From NCBI GenBank assembly GCA_937877085.1, contig CALEEY010000044.1, forward strand, positions 1 to 54,107: a stretch of DNA of 54,107 bases. The letters run 5' to 3'. This stretch comes from an uncultured Bacteroidota bacterium. Lineage in GTDB: Bacteria > Bacteroidota > Rhodothermia > Rhodothermales > UBA10348. Under the pieces are notes generated by a model that was given only the letters and a program-made list of their open reading frames with translations, had not been told where the DNA came from and did no database searches. Each line of letters begins with the position of its first letter. Within the stretch, counting starts at the first letter, position 1. Made by a program: the position numbers and the translations under genes. Below, in pieces: positions 34,794 through 44,165 of the stretch.

Positions 34794-35998
34794 GGCCGCC
34801 AAAAAAAGACGCATCCCCAGACACGCTCATGGCACATCTTGGCGAAGATCGTAGCCAATATGACGGAGCGGTTGTCCCTCCCCTTTTTCAAAACTCCCTA
34901 TTCACCTTTAAGGATTGGGACGACATAGATGCCGCGTTTGAGGATCGAACCAACCGGCCCATCTACACCCGATTGGTCAACCCGACTACTCGCATCGCTG
35001 AGAAAAAGATTGCTTCTTTAGCCGGAAATAACAGCCCCGATATCGAGGCGCGTTTAACGGCATCGGGAATGGCAGCTGTTTCAGCTGCGGTTTTCCACGC
35101 CGTGTCCGCCGGAGATCATGTAGTAGCCGTCAAAAACGTGTACGGGCCTACAAACAACTTCCTCAATTCGTATCTGCGACGCAAAATCGGTCTCGACACC
35201 ACGTTTGTGCCCGGGACATCGTTAGAGCAATTCGAAGAGGCCATCACCCCAAAAACCAAGCTGATTGTACTCGAGAGTCCATCGTCGGCAGTTTTTTCTC
35301 TTCAAAATATTACTGAAGTGGCCCAATTGGCGCGTTCCAAAGGTATTCTGACCATGATCGACAATACGTGGGCCACGCCGTTGTATCAAAAACCCCTACA
35401 AATGGGAATCGATTTGGAAGTCCATTCGGCCTCCAAATATCTAGGTGGACATTCAGACGTTGTGGGAGGCGTAATTATTGGATCGAAAGAACGTATGCAA
35501 GCCATTGCAACGCAGGAAGGGGAATTATTTGGGGGCACCATCGCCCCGTGGACCTCTTGGCTCATAACCCGATCCCTTCGAACCCTTTCCATGAGGCTAG
35601 AACGGCATCAAAAAAATGCCATGGAAGTGGCTGCATTTCTCGAAAAGCACCCAAAAATTCGACAAGTTCGATACCCCGGCTTGAAGAGCCACCCGCAATA
35701 CGAACTCGGATGCCAACAAATGAGCGGCTTTACCGGTTTACTTGGATTTGAGCTCGACACCGACGATTTATTCCGGATTAAACGTTTTTTCAACGGATTG
35801 AACTACTTTCAGATAGGAGTTAGCTGGGGCGGACACGAAAGTTTGATCTACGCACCAGCCATCAGCTACCTGAAAGAATTACCGCCTGAGCGGTTCAAGG
35901 AACTGGGTATCTCCATGGGAGACATGCGAATTTCAGTGGGATTGGAAGACGCAGCGGACCTCATTGGGGACCTGTCGGACTCCTTGGACGCTATGTAA
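34790..35998 (+). CDS. Trans-sulfuration PLP-dependent enzyme (cystathionine gamma-synthase/beta-lyase family)
   Basis: ATGA overlap with nhaC; RPIYTRLVNPTTR, ASGMAAVSAAVFH, MIDNTWATPLYQKPLQMGIDLEVHSASKYLGGHSDVVGG. Confidence 0.92.
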   Translation: MRPPKKDASPDTLMAHLGEDRSQYDGAVVPPLFQNSLFTFKDWDDIDAAFEDRTNRPIYTRLVNPTTRIAEKKIASLAGNNSPDIEARLTASGMAAVSAAVFHAVSAGDHVVAVKNVYGPTNNFLNSYLRRKIGLDTTFVPGTSLEQFEEAITPKTKLIVLESPSSAVFSLQNITEVAQLARSKGILTMIDNTWATPLYQKPLQMGIDLEVHSASKYLGGHSDVVGGVIIGSKERMQAIATQEGELFGGTIAPWTSWLITRSLRTLSMRLERHQKNAMEVAAFLEKHPKIRQVRYPGLKSHPQYELGCQQMSGFTGLLGFELDTDDLFRIKRFFNGLNYFQIGVSWGGHESLIYAPAISYLKELPPERFKELGISMGDMRISVGLEDAADLIGDLSDSLDAM

Positions 35999-36014
35999 CA
36001 ATTGGGGCAACACC

Positions 36015-36399
36015 ATGTTTATCGCATTATTATCTGTGACTTTTCTGCTCGCCCTGCTCGTTTCTTGGCTCGTAGCACGCTTGTTTCAGTCGCGCCTTCA
36101 AGCCATTCTGGACCGCATCATTGACGACGGTATTTCAGCGGCTTGGACCAGGTACCTAACCTTTGCAATTTACGTTGTTGGGGTATCTTCAGGCGTCCGC
36201 GTGTGGGAATTTGAAAAATATATCACGCCTGCCGAACCAGGAGCCTTCGTGGCGCAGCTAGCCCCCTGAAGTCTGGACGCTTGAAATCTATCGAGCCATT
36301 ATTGGGACGCTGCAGGGCGTGGCATGGATGCTTTTGATCTTCTTTATTTGCGCTCTTTTGGCCTATGTAATTGTGCGCGGTAGAGAGCTTAAAAAATGA
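36015..36399 (+). pseudogene. Small membrane protein gene interrupted by an apparent +1 frameshift at CCCCCTGA
   Basis: Frame 1 ends ...EPGAFVAQLAP-TGA at 36269; +1 frame continues EVWTLEIYRAIIGTLQGVAWMLLIFFICALLAYVIVRGRELKK to TGA 36397-36399. Confidence 0.75.
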
Positions 36400-36585
36400 A
36401 ATCGTCATTCAATTTTGACGCGTCCATCGCGATCGCTGAACTGGTGCCAAACTAATTGTTTTCGCCCACTCAACCTGAGGAGTACGGTTGGTTTATTGGC
36501 TACGACAACACCTTTGGTTGGCATCAAAAGTGGATAGTTACGGACAAATAGCGACCGTTTCAAAAATGTCGTTCGAATTATAGGA

Positions 36586-37704
36586 TTGCGTTTCTCTAGT
36601 AGAACACTATTGGTTCTACTTCTCGTGATTAACTGCCACGTCCATCTATTTACCATCCGATCCGTGCCGGAGCGATTCTTTGGCCCTCGGATGGTTATGA
36701 GGCTTCTTTCGAGTAAACGATGGGGCCCTTTGATTACACGATTTTTGAAATGGCTAACCCAAGTTACCGGAACGCGGCGCTTCGAACGCATGGCGGCGTT
36801 TGCCGGGGTAGGATCGAGAGAATCCCAGGAAGACATTTTTAATATTCTACAAGGATATTACCCCTCAGATACGGAATTCATCGTCCTACCAATGGATTTT
36901 TCCTATATGGGGGCTGGTCGCTCCAAGCAATCCTATCTGGACCAATTGGGAGAATTGAGACAATTAAAAAGGGACCCCCTTATTGGCCCTCGGATTCATC
37001 CTTTTGTAGCAGTAGATCCTCGACGCCCCGATTTTTTCGAAATGACGCAAGATTTAATTCAAAACCAAGGGTTTACTGGGATCAAGATCTATCCGGCTCT
37101 AGGCTTTTTCCCTTTCGATGACCGACTCACGAAACTCTGGGAATGGGCCGAATCCGAGCAAATTCCGGTCATGAGCCATTGCTCCCGCGGAGGAGTCTAT
37201 TTCCGGGGAAGTCCTCAAGAAATCTCGAGACCCTCCGGATCACACCGTGAGTTTTCGTTGGTGGAATCCAACGCCGAGTGGACGGACCAATTATCCGACC
37301 CCGTCTGTTTTCGCAGGGTCCTCCGGTCTTTTCCGAAGTTAAAAGTGTGTCTGGCGCACATGGGTGGAGAAGACGAATGTGACCAATGGCTATCTGAATC
37401 GTGGCCTTATCATTTACGTCAGTCGAATTGGCTATCCGTCATTTTAGGGCTGATGAAAGAATATCCAAACGTCTATACCGACCTGTCATACACCGGATAT
37501 CAGCCCAAACTGCACCCGCTCATGCATGTTTTAATACGGGACCCAGGAACGGGCGCACGCATCCTTTTTGGCTCCGATTTTTACATGGTCCACCAACATG
37601 CAACGGAGCGAGAATTCAGTATCCGGCTTCGTAGCCTGCTCTCTGAAGACGAGTTTCGACGGATTTCGCACGTAAATCCGCAACATTTCCTTTCTAAAGC
37701 GTAA
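36586..37704 (+). CDS. Amidohydrolase family protein (metal-dependent TIM barrel)
   Basis: INCHVHLF, FTGIKIYPALGFFPFDDRL, VMSHCSRGG, VCLAHMGGEDE, YTDLSYTG, ILFGSDFYM. Start uncertain. Confidence 0.85.
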   Translation: MRFSSRTLLVLLLVINCHVHLFTIRSVPERFFGPRMVMRLLSSKRWGPLITRFLKWLTQVTGTRRFERMAAFAGVGSRESQEDIFNILQGYYPSDTEFIVLPMDFSYMGAGRSKQSYLDQLGELRQLKRDPLIGPRIHPFVAVDPRRPDFFEMTQDLIQNQGFTGIKIYPALGFFPFDDRLTKLWEWAESEQIPVMSHCSRGGVYFRGSPQEISRPSGSHREFSLVESNAEWTDQLSDPVCFRRVLRSFPKLKVCLAHMGGEDECDQWLSESWPYHLRQSNWLSVILGLMKEYPNVYTDLSYTGYQPKLHPLMHVLIRDPGTGARILFGSDFYMVHQHATEREFSIRLRSLLSEDEFRRISHVNPQHFLSKA

Positions 37705-37780
37705 AGCGGTCGAATTCAACGTATTACCTCCTTACCTTGTCGTTGAATGGCATGTGTATATTTCAACTTATGGCTGGCAG

Positions 37781-38749
37781 ATGAGCTCAACATCTAGGAC
37801 TACTGACGAAATAAAGTCGCACGGAATCGTTGGCGAAGAAGGGTCCAATTCACTCGTGGGCGTGGGCGTGGGCGTGGGCGTTGGCGTTGGCGTTGGCGCG
37901 AAAGAAGAGATTAGCCCTAAAAATCACGGTTTGTCGCCGGATGAAGTTAATGAACTCTTTGACCAGGGAATTTACCCTTATAGGCAAAAAGTCAGCAGGC
38001 AAGCTTACGAGTACGAAAAACGGCTCCTTCAAATTGAACTGCTAAAAGTGCAGCGTTGGGTCAAAGAATCCGGGAGTCGCTTGGTAGTTATTTTTGAGGG
38101 TCGGGATGCTGCGGGAAAAGGGGGCACCATAAAACGCTTCATGGAGCATCTAAATCCTCGTGGTGCGCGCATTGTTGCCTTGGATAAGCCCACAGAGGAG
38201 GAACAGGGCCAGTGGTATTTCCAGCGCTATATCAAGCAGTTTCCGACGCACGGAGAGATCGTGTTCTTTGACCGGTCGTGGTACAATCGTGCGGGCGTTG
38301 AGCGGGTCATGAAATTTTGTACCGGAAAGCAATACAAAGAATTTCTTCGCCAAACACCCGAACTGGAACGCATGTTGATCCGATCGGGAACGGTCCTGTT
38401 CAAATATTGGTTTTCTGTAACCCGCGAAGCACAAAGCGAAAGGATGGAGTCCCGGTTGACTGACCCTCTAAAACAGTGGAAATTGAGCCCTATAGATACC
38501 GCTTCACGAGATAAGTGGGACGAGTACACGGAAGCAAAACTCAAAATGTTTTTTCATACAGATACCTTGGAGTCTCCTTGGACTATCATCAAATCCGACG
38601 ATAAAAAGCGGGCAAGATTGAATTGTATGATGCATTTTCTGCACTCTTTGGACTACCCAGGCAAAGATCTGACGGTCGTTCGAGCACCTGACCCTTTGAT
38701 TGTAGGTAGCCCATCTCAAGTGGTCGACAAGCACGATTTCGGCTGGTAG
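37781..38749 (+). CDS. ppk2: Polyphosphate kinase 2
   Basis: LVVIFEGRDAAGKGGTIKRFMEHLNPRGARIVALDKPTEEEQGQWYFQRYIKQFPTHGEIVFFDRSWYNRAGVERVM. Confidence 0.95.
   Translation: MSSTSRTTDEIKSHGIVGEEGSNSLVGVGVGVGVGVGVGAKEEISPKNHGLSPDEVNELFDQGIYPYRQKVSRQAYEYEKRLLQIELLKVQRWVKESGSRLVVIFEGRDAAGKGGTIKRFMEHLNPRGARIVALDKPTEEEQGQWYFQRYIKQFPTHGEIVFFDRSWYNRAGVERVMKFCTGKQYKEFLRQTPELERMLIRSGTVLFKYWFSVTREAQSERMESRLTDPLKQWKLSPIDTASRDKWDEYTEAKLKMFFHTDTLESPWTIIKSDDKKRARLNCMMHFLHSLDYPGKDLTVVRAPDPLIVGSPSQVVDKHDFGW
37856..37897 (+). repeat. Hexanucleotide tandem repeat (GTGGGC)4(GTTGGC)3 inside ppk2
   Basis: Seven consecutive 6-bp units in frame, encoding (Val-Gly)7. Confidence 0.95.
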
Positions 38750-38899
38750 AACCCGTTTTAAAGTCCGGCTCTGCAGGGCCCAATAATAAATTGGGTAAAA
38801 GCGTTACAAAATCAGCCTAAACAGCCTCTTTCTGTTGATACCAATAGGTGCTGTTGCCTATTGAAAGCACAACGTGAAGAAGGATAGAGGAGGTTTGTG

Positions 38900-39511
38900 A
38901 TGATTATAAAACAATGGAGAGGCCTTTTTAGGCTTCAAGGAACTGGGCTCATAGGGGGCCTTTGTCTGGTATGTTTGGGAATAACCGGCTGCGATGCATC
39001 GGCTTTTTCCGACACTCAGGACGAGATGGATTCGCTGAAGTCGACTGACTTGATCGAGTCCATGGTTATGACGCCGATTCCAACCCGAGACGGGACCTTA
39101 GAACAGGAATATGTTCTGGAGGTCACCATGAAAGCGACGGCTAACGTTACCTATCCGGATGCCATCAATTTGCTTGGTTTATCGGAAAAGATGCCCGCCT
39201 CTCTCATTTATGACGATGGGTCGGGCTATGATAAGACACCTGGAGACTTGATTTTTACCGGGGTAGTTACCGAAGCGTGTGCACCGTTCGATCTCCCGAA
39301 GGGTGTGGCAGCAAAAGAAATATTTTTCATTAAGGTTACCTGTTCCGGAGACTTCATTCGCCCAGGCGAAGAATGTGAGGGGTATGGGGTGTGTCCCGAA
39401 CAGGCTAGCCGGTCGTTTCTTTGGGGTCTTATTGAATATGACACGAGCGTTGCCGTCTGCTGGTGTGGTTTAAGTTGTTCCTATGAATTCGAATTAAAAC
39501 TTGGTAAGTGA
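38900..39511 (+). CDS. Hypothetical lipoprotein
   Basis: MIIKQWRGLFRLQGTGLIGGLCLVCLGITGCDAS lipobox; Cys-rich C-terminus (CSGDFIRPGEECEGYGVCPE...CWCGLSCSYEF). Confidence 0.75.
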   Translation: MIIKQWRGLFRLQGTGLIGGLCLVCLGITGCDASAFSDTQDEMDSLKSTDLIESMVMTPIPTRDGTLEQEYVLEVTMKATANVTYPDAINLLGLSEKMPASLIYDDGSGYDKTPGDLIFTGVVTEACAPFDLPKGVAAKEIFFIKVTCSGDFIRPGEECEGYGVCPEQASRSFLWGLIEYDTSVAVCWCGLSCSYEFELKLGK

Positions 39512-39515
39512 GGGC

Positions 39516-39555
39516 CGGCCGGTAGGGGCGGGCCTTGGCCCGCCCCTACCGGCCG
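39516..39555. terminator. GC-rich near-perfect palindrome just after a stop codon
   Basis: 19-bp perfect stem CGGCCGGTAGGGGCGGGCC-tt-GGCCCGCCCCTACCGGCCG, starting 5 bp after TGA at 39509-39511; no strong U-tract. Confidence 0.65.
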
Positions 39556-39580
39556 CATTCTTCAGTCACTTACACGTCTA

Positions 39581-40063
39581 ATGGAGTTTCAGATTGTCCC
39601 TCTCACGCTTATTTTCTTGTTTTCAAGTCTCAAAATGAATAAAAAACCAGTTCCCCCCTCCCTTTCTGCAGGCGTGATCTGCGTAGCACTTGGCCTTATA
39701 GCTTGGTCCAACTTCATTGGCGAAGTCACTAGTGGGGATTTGAACCTGCTAAACTTTGAAACCATTTTATTTCCGATCGGGATCGGACTCATTCGACCAG
39801 GTACTTTCTGGGATTGGGTGGCTCGCCTTCAACTGTTTGCGCTCGCCCTCTATAGCGGTACCGTTTTGATTGGATTCCTCTTTATGTCGGATCAGACCAA
39901 ATTTTTGGTGTATGAATTCCATAACTCAGGCGGATCCTTGTCCGGTACGGGTATCGTTCTGTTTCTGCAGAGTTTGTTTTTTGTAGGGATACTTTGGATC
40001 TATTTTTCTACTTTTGCCGGTCGGAAAAAAACTGAATCAGTCCCAAACCTTCAAATCAATTAA
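39581..40063 (+). CDS. Hypothetical membrane protein
   Basis: About four hydrophobic segments; no recognised domain; precedes pnuC-like gene. Confidence 0.65.
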   Translation: MEFQIVPLTLIFLFSSLKMNKKPVPPSLSAGVICVALGLIAWSNFIGEVTSGDLNLLNFETILFPIGIGLIRPGTFWDWVARLQLFALALYSGTVLIGFLFMSDQTKFLVYEFHNSGGSLSGTGIVLFLQSLFFVGILWIYFSTFAGRKKTESVPNLQIN

Positions 40064-40110
40064 TACGGGTCCGCTAGCTGGACGCATATTAATTGCAGAG
40101 TCTCTACCAG

Positions 40111-40668
40111 ATGGTATTTCTTGAAGCCTTCGCTGCGATTACCGGGCTCATTAGCGTTTATTTAGTCACCAAACAGAATATCTGGTGTTGGCCCATTGGG
40201 TTGGTTTCTGTGGCGGTCGCTGCATTCGTGTTCTTTGACTCCTTATTGTATTCCGACATGATCCTACACGTTTATTTCTTTGGAATGAACGTATACGGAT
40301 GGATTCATTGGTCTAAGAAGCCGGTAGTCGGCGAAGTGTTACCCATTACTACCATGAGTATGGGTCAGAACATCCTTTGGGTTGTGGCAACCGCGGGAGG
40401 GACCATGCTTTGGGGATACACGATGAGCGCCAATACCGACGCCTCGTTTCCGTATGGCGATGCCTTTACGACCGTCGCAAGTTTGATTGCGCAGTGGTTT
40501 ATGGCCCAAAAACGGCTAGAAAACTGGATCTACTGGTTTATCATCGACGTGGTAGCTATCTCCATTTACGCTATGAAGGGGCTTTACCTTTTTTCCGGGC
40601 AATACCTCATTTTTCTACTTCTGTGCGTCGTCGGATTTCGGGATTGGAAAAAAGGTTTGCCTAGTTAA
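40111..40668 (+). CDS. pnuC: Nicotinamide riboside transporter PnuC
   Basis: LEAFAAITGLISVYLVTKQNIWCWPIGLVSVAVAAFVFFDSLLYSDMILHVYFFGMNVYGWIHW; NWIYWFIIDVVAISIYAMKGLYLFSGQYLIFLLLCVVGFRDWKK. Confidence 0.92.
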   Translation: MVFLEAFAAITGLISVYLVTKQNIWCWPIGLVSVAVAAFVFFDSLLYSDMILHVYFFGMNVYGWIHWSKKPVVGEVLPITTMSMGQNILWVVATAGGTMLWGYTMSANTDASFPYGDAFTTVASLIAQWFMAQKRLENWIYWFIIDVVAISIYAMKGLYLFSGQYLIFLLLCVVGFRDWKKGLPS

Positions 40669-40800
40669 TGGTCGTTTGCACATTTTTCCCTAAGATTGCG
40701 GGAGTAGCATATTCCAAACTGTATTCACAGAATGAAACCCCAATCGCTCATGCCTATTTCGACAGGTCGTCTCACCCTAAAAGCATCGCGTTTTACCCTT

Positions 40801-41943
40801 ATGACTTCGTATGTGGGAAATACTAATCGGTTTTTAAGCGCCTTTTTCGTGCTCCTGTTCTGCGCCCCCTTGTCCTTTGCGCAGACAGACCATAGCCATG
40901 GCAGCGGGCGAGCTATCGAATTTCCAGACGTCAACGGTTTTTTGAGTTTAACCTGCGATTTTCACATGCATTCGGTGTTTTCGGATGGAGATGTGTGGCC
41001 CAATACCCGGGTTCAAGAAGCTCAAAAAGACAATCTTGATTGTATTGCCGTTACCGAGCATTTGGAATACCTGCCACACAAAGCGGATGTGCCCGTTCCA
41101 GATCGTAATCGCGCTTTTGATATTGCTGTTAATACCGCTAAAAACAGTGACCTGATTGTTATTAGGGGTTCGGAAATTACCCGGGCACTCCCATTTGGAC
41201 ATGCCAATACCATTTTCATAACCGACGCCAACCCATTGGTCACCGAGGAAGCGACGGATGCTTACGCTGAAGCGCAGCGTCAGGGTGGGTTTACGTTCAT
41301 GAATCATCCGAACTGGACGGCTCAGCGAAAAGATGGCATTGCCCGTTTGGAGGAAATGAATATCACCCTAATTGAGAAGGGACAAATCCAGGGAATTGAA
41401 GTCGTCAACGATATTACTTACTCTGACGAGGCTCTTGAAATTGCGCTCAAGCATAATCTCGCCATCATTGGCACTTCTGATATACATAGCCTCATAGATT
41501 GGCAGTTTGACGTCCCAGGTGGAGGGCACAGGCCAGTAACCATCGTATTTGCGAAGGAGCGTACGCAGGAGGGTATTAAGGAGGCTTTGTTGGCCCGCAG
41601 AACGGTGGCTTGGTATCAAAATACCTTGATCGGCCGTCTAGAACACGTAATGCCTTTGGTTGAGGCTTCGCTGTCCATTACCTCGGCTGCTTACCAAGGC
41701 GATACCAGCATTTTGGATATCCGCATAGAAAACAAATCCGAATCGGACTTTACGCTCAACAACGTCTCCGATTTCCGATTCCATGACCGAGCAGATTTGG
41801 TGGTCATACCCGCCCATCATTCGATCCAGGTATTGGTAAAAACGGGGCCTAGAGTCCCTGAAATCGAGTTGTCATTTGAGGTGTTGAACGTGGTAACCGC
41901 TCCGGGTCAGCACCCCAATTTCAAAATGAAAGCGACCATTTAG
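40801..41943 (+). CDS. PHP-domain phosphodiesterase (Sb-PDE-like)
   Basis: Signal peptide; DFHMHSVFSDGDVWP, IAVTEHLEY, FMNHPNW, IIGTSDIHSLIDW, NTLIGRLEHVMPLVEASL. Confidence 0.85.
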   Translation: MTSYVGNTNRFLSAFFVLLFCAPLSFAQTDHSHGSGRAIEFPDVNGFLSLTCDFHMHSVFSDGDVWPNTRVQEAQKDNLDCIAVTEHLEYLPHKADVPVPDRNRAFDIAVNTAKNSDLIVIRGSEITRALPFGHANTIFITDANPLVTEEATDAYAEAQRQGGFTFMNHPNWTAQRKDGIARLEEMNITLIEKGQIQGIEVVNDITYSDEALEIALKHNLAIIGTSDIHSLIDWQFDVPGGGHRPVTIVFAKERTQEGIKEALLARRTVAWYQNTLIGRLEHVMPLVEASLSITSAAYQGDTSILDIRIENKSESDFTLNNVSDFRFHDRADLVVIPAHHSIQVLVKTGPRVPEIELSFEVLNVVTAPGQHPNFKMKATI

Positions 41944-42017
41944 CAACACCCAAGAAGCGCCGTTTTTGACGTCTTGTTGACTGGCGCAAAGCGTCAGAGG
42001 ATCGGCCGTAAGGCATG

Positions 42018-43358
42018 TCACTGTTGCCAGGCTGTCGCAATCCGATGCATTAGAATGGCGGTTCGAATCGTTTGCATGGGCAGCGTGCTCAGGTCGGCCC
42101 ATTCGGTCGTAGTGTGTGTGCCTTCACCGGTCATTCCTAGTCCATCCAAAGCCATTTCGACGCGACCTGCTGCAAAAGATATATCGGCCGCCCCCGCATC
42201 CGCAGGGTTGCCTGCTCGAACGGACTCATAGCCGGCATCGGTACTCGCTTGGCTCAGAAGCGCCAATAGGCGTTCGTTTCCTTGCGTCATTCCCATGGGA
42301 GGATAACTATCTCGAAATAGTATTTCGGCCCCTGTTCCAGGCAGGTGGTTGGCCACGATGGCGCGCATGGTGGTTTTTACCTCTTCCCTAATGGATGGCG
42401 AGATCGTTCTCAAATCCCCAGTAACGATTGTTTTTTCCGAAATCACGTTGGATTTACCGACGGCGCTTCCTCTGTCGTTTTCTTCATCGAATTCAACGGT
42501 AGTCCCGCCTAGAATCAATCCAGGGTTGAATGTTAAGAGTTCTTGCCCTGTTAGCTGCTCTTGAAAGCCCGTAAGAATTCTTGCGGCTTCATAAATCGAT
42601 CCATATCCCATTTCTTCTGAAAATACGGCCGAAGAGTGCCCCCGAACGCCCGAGGCGTGTACTTCCCATCCCGTAAATCCCCTTCTAGCCAAGACCGCTG
42701 TCTGTGGATCGCCGTCACCTGGCTCAAACGCCAAGGCGATATCGGCCGCATCGGCGGCTTCAACGAGCGACGCACGCCCAACCTCCAACGGACTTCCAGA
42801 AGACTCCTCGTCTCCTATCAAGGCAATGGTTACGGTCATCTGATCCAAAGCTCCGACGGCATGCAGCGCCCTAACCGCTTCCAAGAGGACAACGTCGCCT
42901 CCCTTCATATCAATGACGCCGGGGCCTTCAGCCTGATTTTCATTTAGTCGTGTAAATTTTTGAAAGGAGCTGTCCAGTTCAAAAACGGTATCTAGATGGC
43001 CGATCAATAAAAAATGAGGCCCGGTGTGGCCCCGAGAGGCAAAAAGGTGGCCGGCTCGTCCAAAAGCCTCACCATCAACCCACCATGTTTTAAATCCCAA
43101 TGGCTCCAATTCGTCCGCAAATGCCGCCCCCACCGCTCGGACGCCCGAAAAGTTCATAGAACCGCTATTTATGTTTACGATCTCTTCTAGAAAAGAGATG
43201 GCATCCTCAACACCCGATTCAATAAACGTAACCAGTTGTTGCTCATCAAGGCTTAGATTGGATTGTGCTGAAGTGTCGCGCGTAAATGCCATGAGGAGAA
43301 GAAAAATGATTGCGGTGATTAACTTGGGTCGCAAAGACCCGAACGGATAGAAACACAT
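42018..43358 (-). CDS. M20/M25/M40 family metallo-hydrolase (glutamate carboxypeptidase-like)
   Basis: LLIGHLDTVFE, EGPGVIDMKGGDVVLLEAVRAL, IGDEESSGSP, GVRGHSSAVFSEEMGYGSIYEAARIL. Confidence 0.92.
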   Translation of the reverse strand: MCFYPFGSLRPKLITAIIFLLLMAFTRDTSAQSNLSLDEQQLVTFIESGVEDAISFLEEIVNINSGSMNFSGVRAVGAAFADELEPLGFKTWWVDGEAFGRAGHLFASRGHTGPHFLLIGHLDTVFELDSSFQKFTRLNENQAEGPGVIDMKGGDVVLLEAVRALHAVGALDQMTVTIALIGDEESSGSPLEVGRASLVEAADAADIALAFEPGDGDPQTAVLARRGFTGWEVHASGVRGHSSAVFSEEMGYGSIYEAARILTGFQEQLTGQELLTFNPGLILGGTTVEFDEENDRGSAVGKSNVISEKTIVTGDLRTISPSIREEVKTTMRAIVANHLPGTGAEILFRDSYPPMGMTQGNERLLALLSQASTDAGYESVRAGNPADAGAADISFAAGRVEMALDGLGMTGEGTHTTTEWADLSTLPMQTIRTAILMHRIATAWQQ

Positions 43359-43445
43359 AAGTCGAACCTATGAATGCGGTTTGGGCCTGAAATGGACTGA
43401 CACCAAGATAGGTACTTGGGGAAATAATAGTGATTAGGTACACAT

Positions 43446-44165
43446 ATGATTGATATCGAAATCTGCATTGATTGCACAGACCCGTCTAATGCCCTCTCTT
43501 CTGCAAACGCGGCACTAGAAGGAGGCGCTAAAAGAATCGAATGCTGTAGGGACATGCACGAAGGCGGATTGACGCCCGAATTGCCGATTATTCAACAAAT
43601 TGTCGACCTCGTTGGCGGCAAAATAGAGATTGTTGTCATGATTCGGCCACGCAGCGGCGATTTCAATTTCAATAGATCTGAACGATTGAATATGCTGACT
43701 CAAGCACAAGAAATAATAGCTATTGGCGTCGACGGCATTGTTTTCGGGTCACTCGACAACGGAAAATTAGACGAAGTGCTATGTGAGGAAATGGCCCTAT
43801 TCGCAAGCTATAACGGCGTTAAAAACACATTTCACCGGGTGTTTGACGCACTTTCTGATCCCATAGGTGCCCTCGAATTCCTCGAGGAAGCCCGATTCCA
43901 ACGGATTTTGACTTCGGGAAACCCTTGGGGCAGTTCATCGACTGCCGTCGATGGCATCCCAAACATCAACGCTTATGCCCTAGAATCTCCAAAGATGGAA
44001 TGGGTCATAGGCGGGGGCGTTTCCGCCGAGAATGCTTCGGCTCTCATTCAGGGCATCACCGCAAAACATCTGTCCTTGCACGCGTATTCGTCTGTACTCG
44101 AAAATGGAGTTACTTCGGCGCTAAAAGTGAAACAACTCGTCGAAATAGCTCAAAAAACCCGGTGA
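43446..44165 (+). CDS. cutC: Copper homeostasis protein CutC
   Basis: IEICIDCTDPSNALSSANAALEGGAKRIECCRDMHEGGLTPELPII, VVMIRPRSGDFNF, GVDGIVFGSLD, TFHRVFDALSDP. Confidence 0.93.
   Translation: MIDIEICIDCTDPSNALSSANAALEGGAKRIECCRDMHEGGLTPELPIIQQIVDLVGGKIEIVVMIRPRSGDFNFNRSERLNMLTQAQEIIAIGVDGIVFGSLDNGKLDEVLCEEMALFASYNGVKNTFHRVFDALSDPIGALEFLEEARFQRILTSGNPWGSSSTAVDGIPNINAYALESPKMEWVIGGGVSAENASALIQGITAKHLSLHAYSSVLENGVTSALKVKQLVEIAQKTR

Noticed and set aside
36405-36836. Minus-strand ORF of 143 aa overlapping the amidohydrolase start
   Set aside because: Low-quality, Arg-rich translation, overlaps a better-supported gene.
37856-37897. Hexamer repeat considered as a CRISPR-like or phase-variable on/off tract
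   Set aside because: Units are 6 bp without spacers and in frame, so it cannot act as a CRISPR array or a frame-shifting switch.
38779-38795. CCCAAT-aataa-ATTGGG after ppk2
   Set aside because: Only a 6-bp stem and no T-run; too weak to call a terminator.
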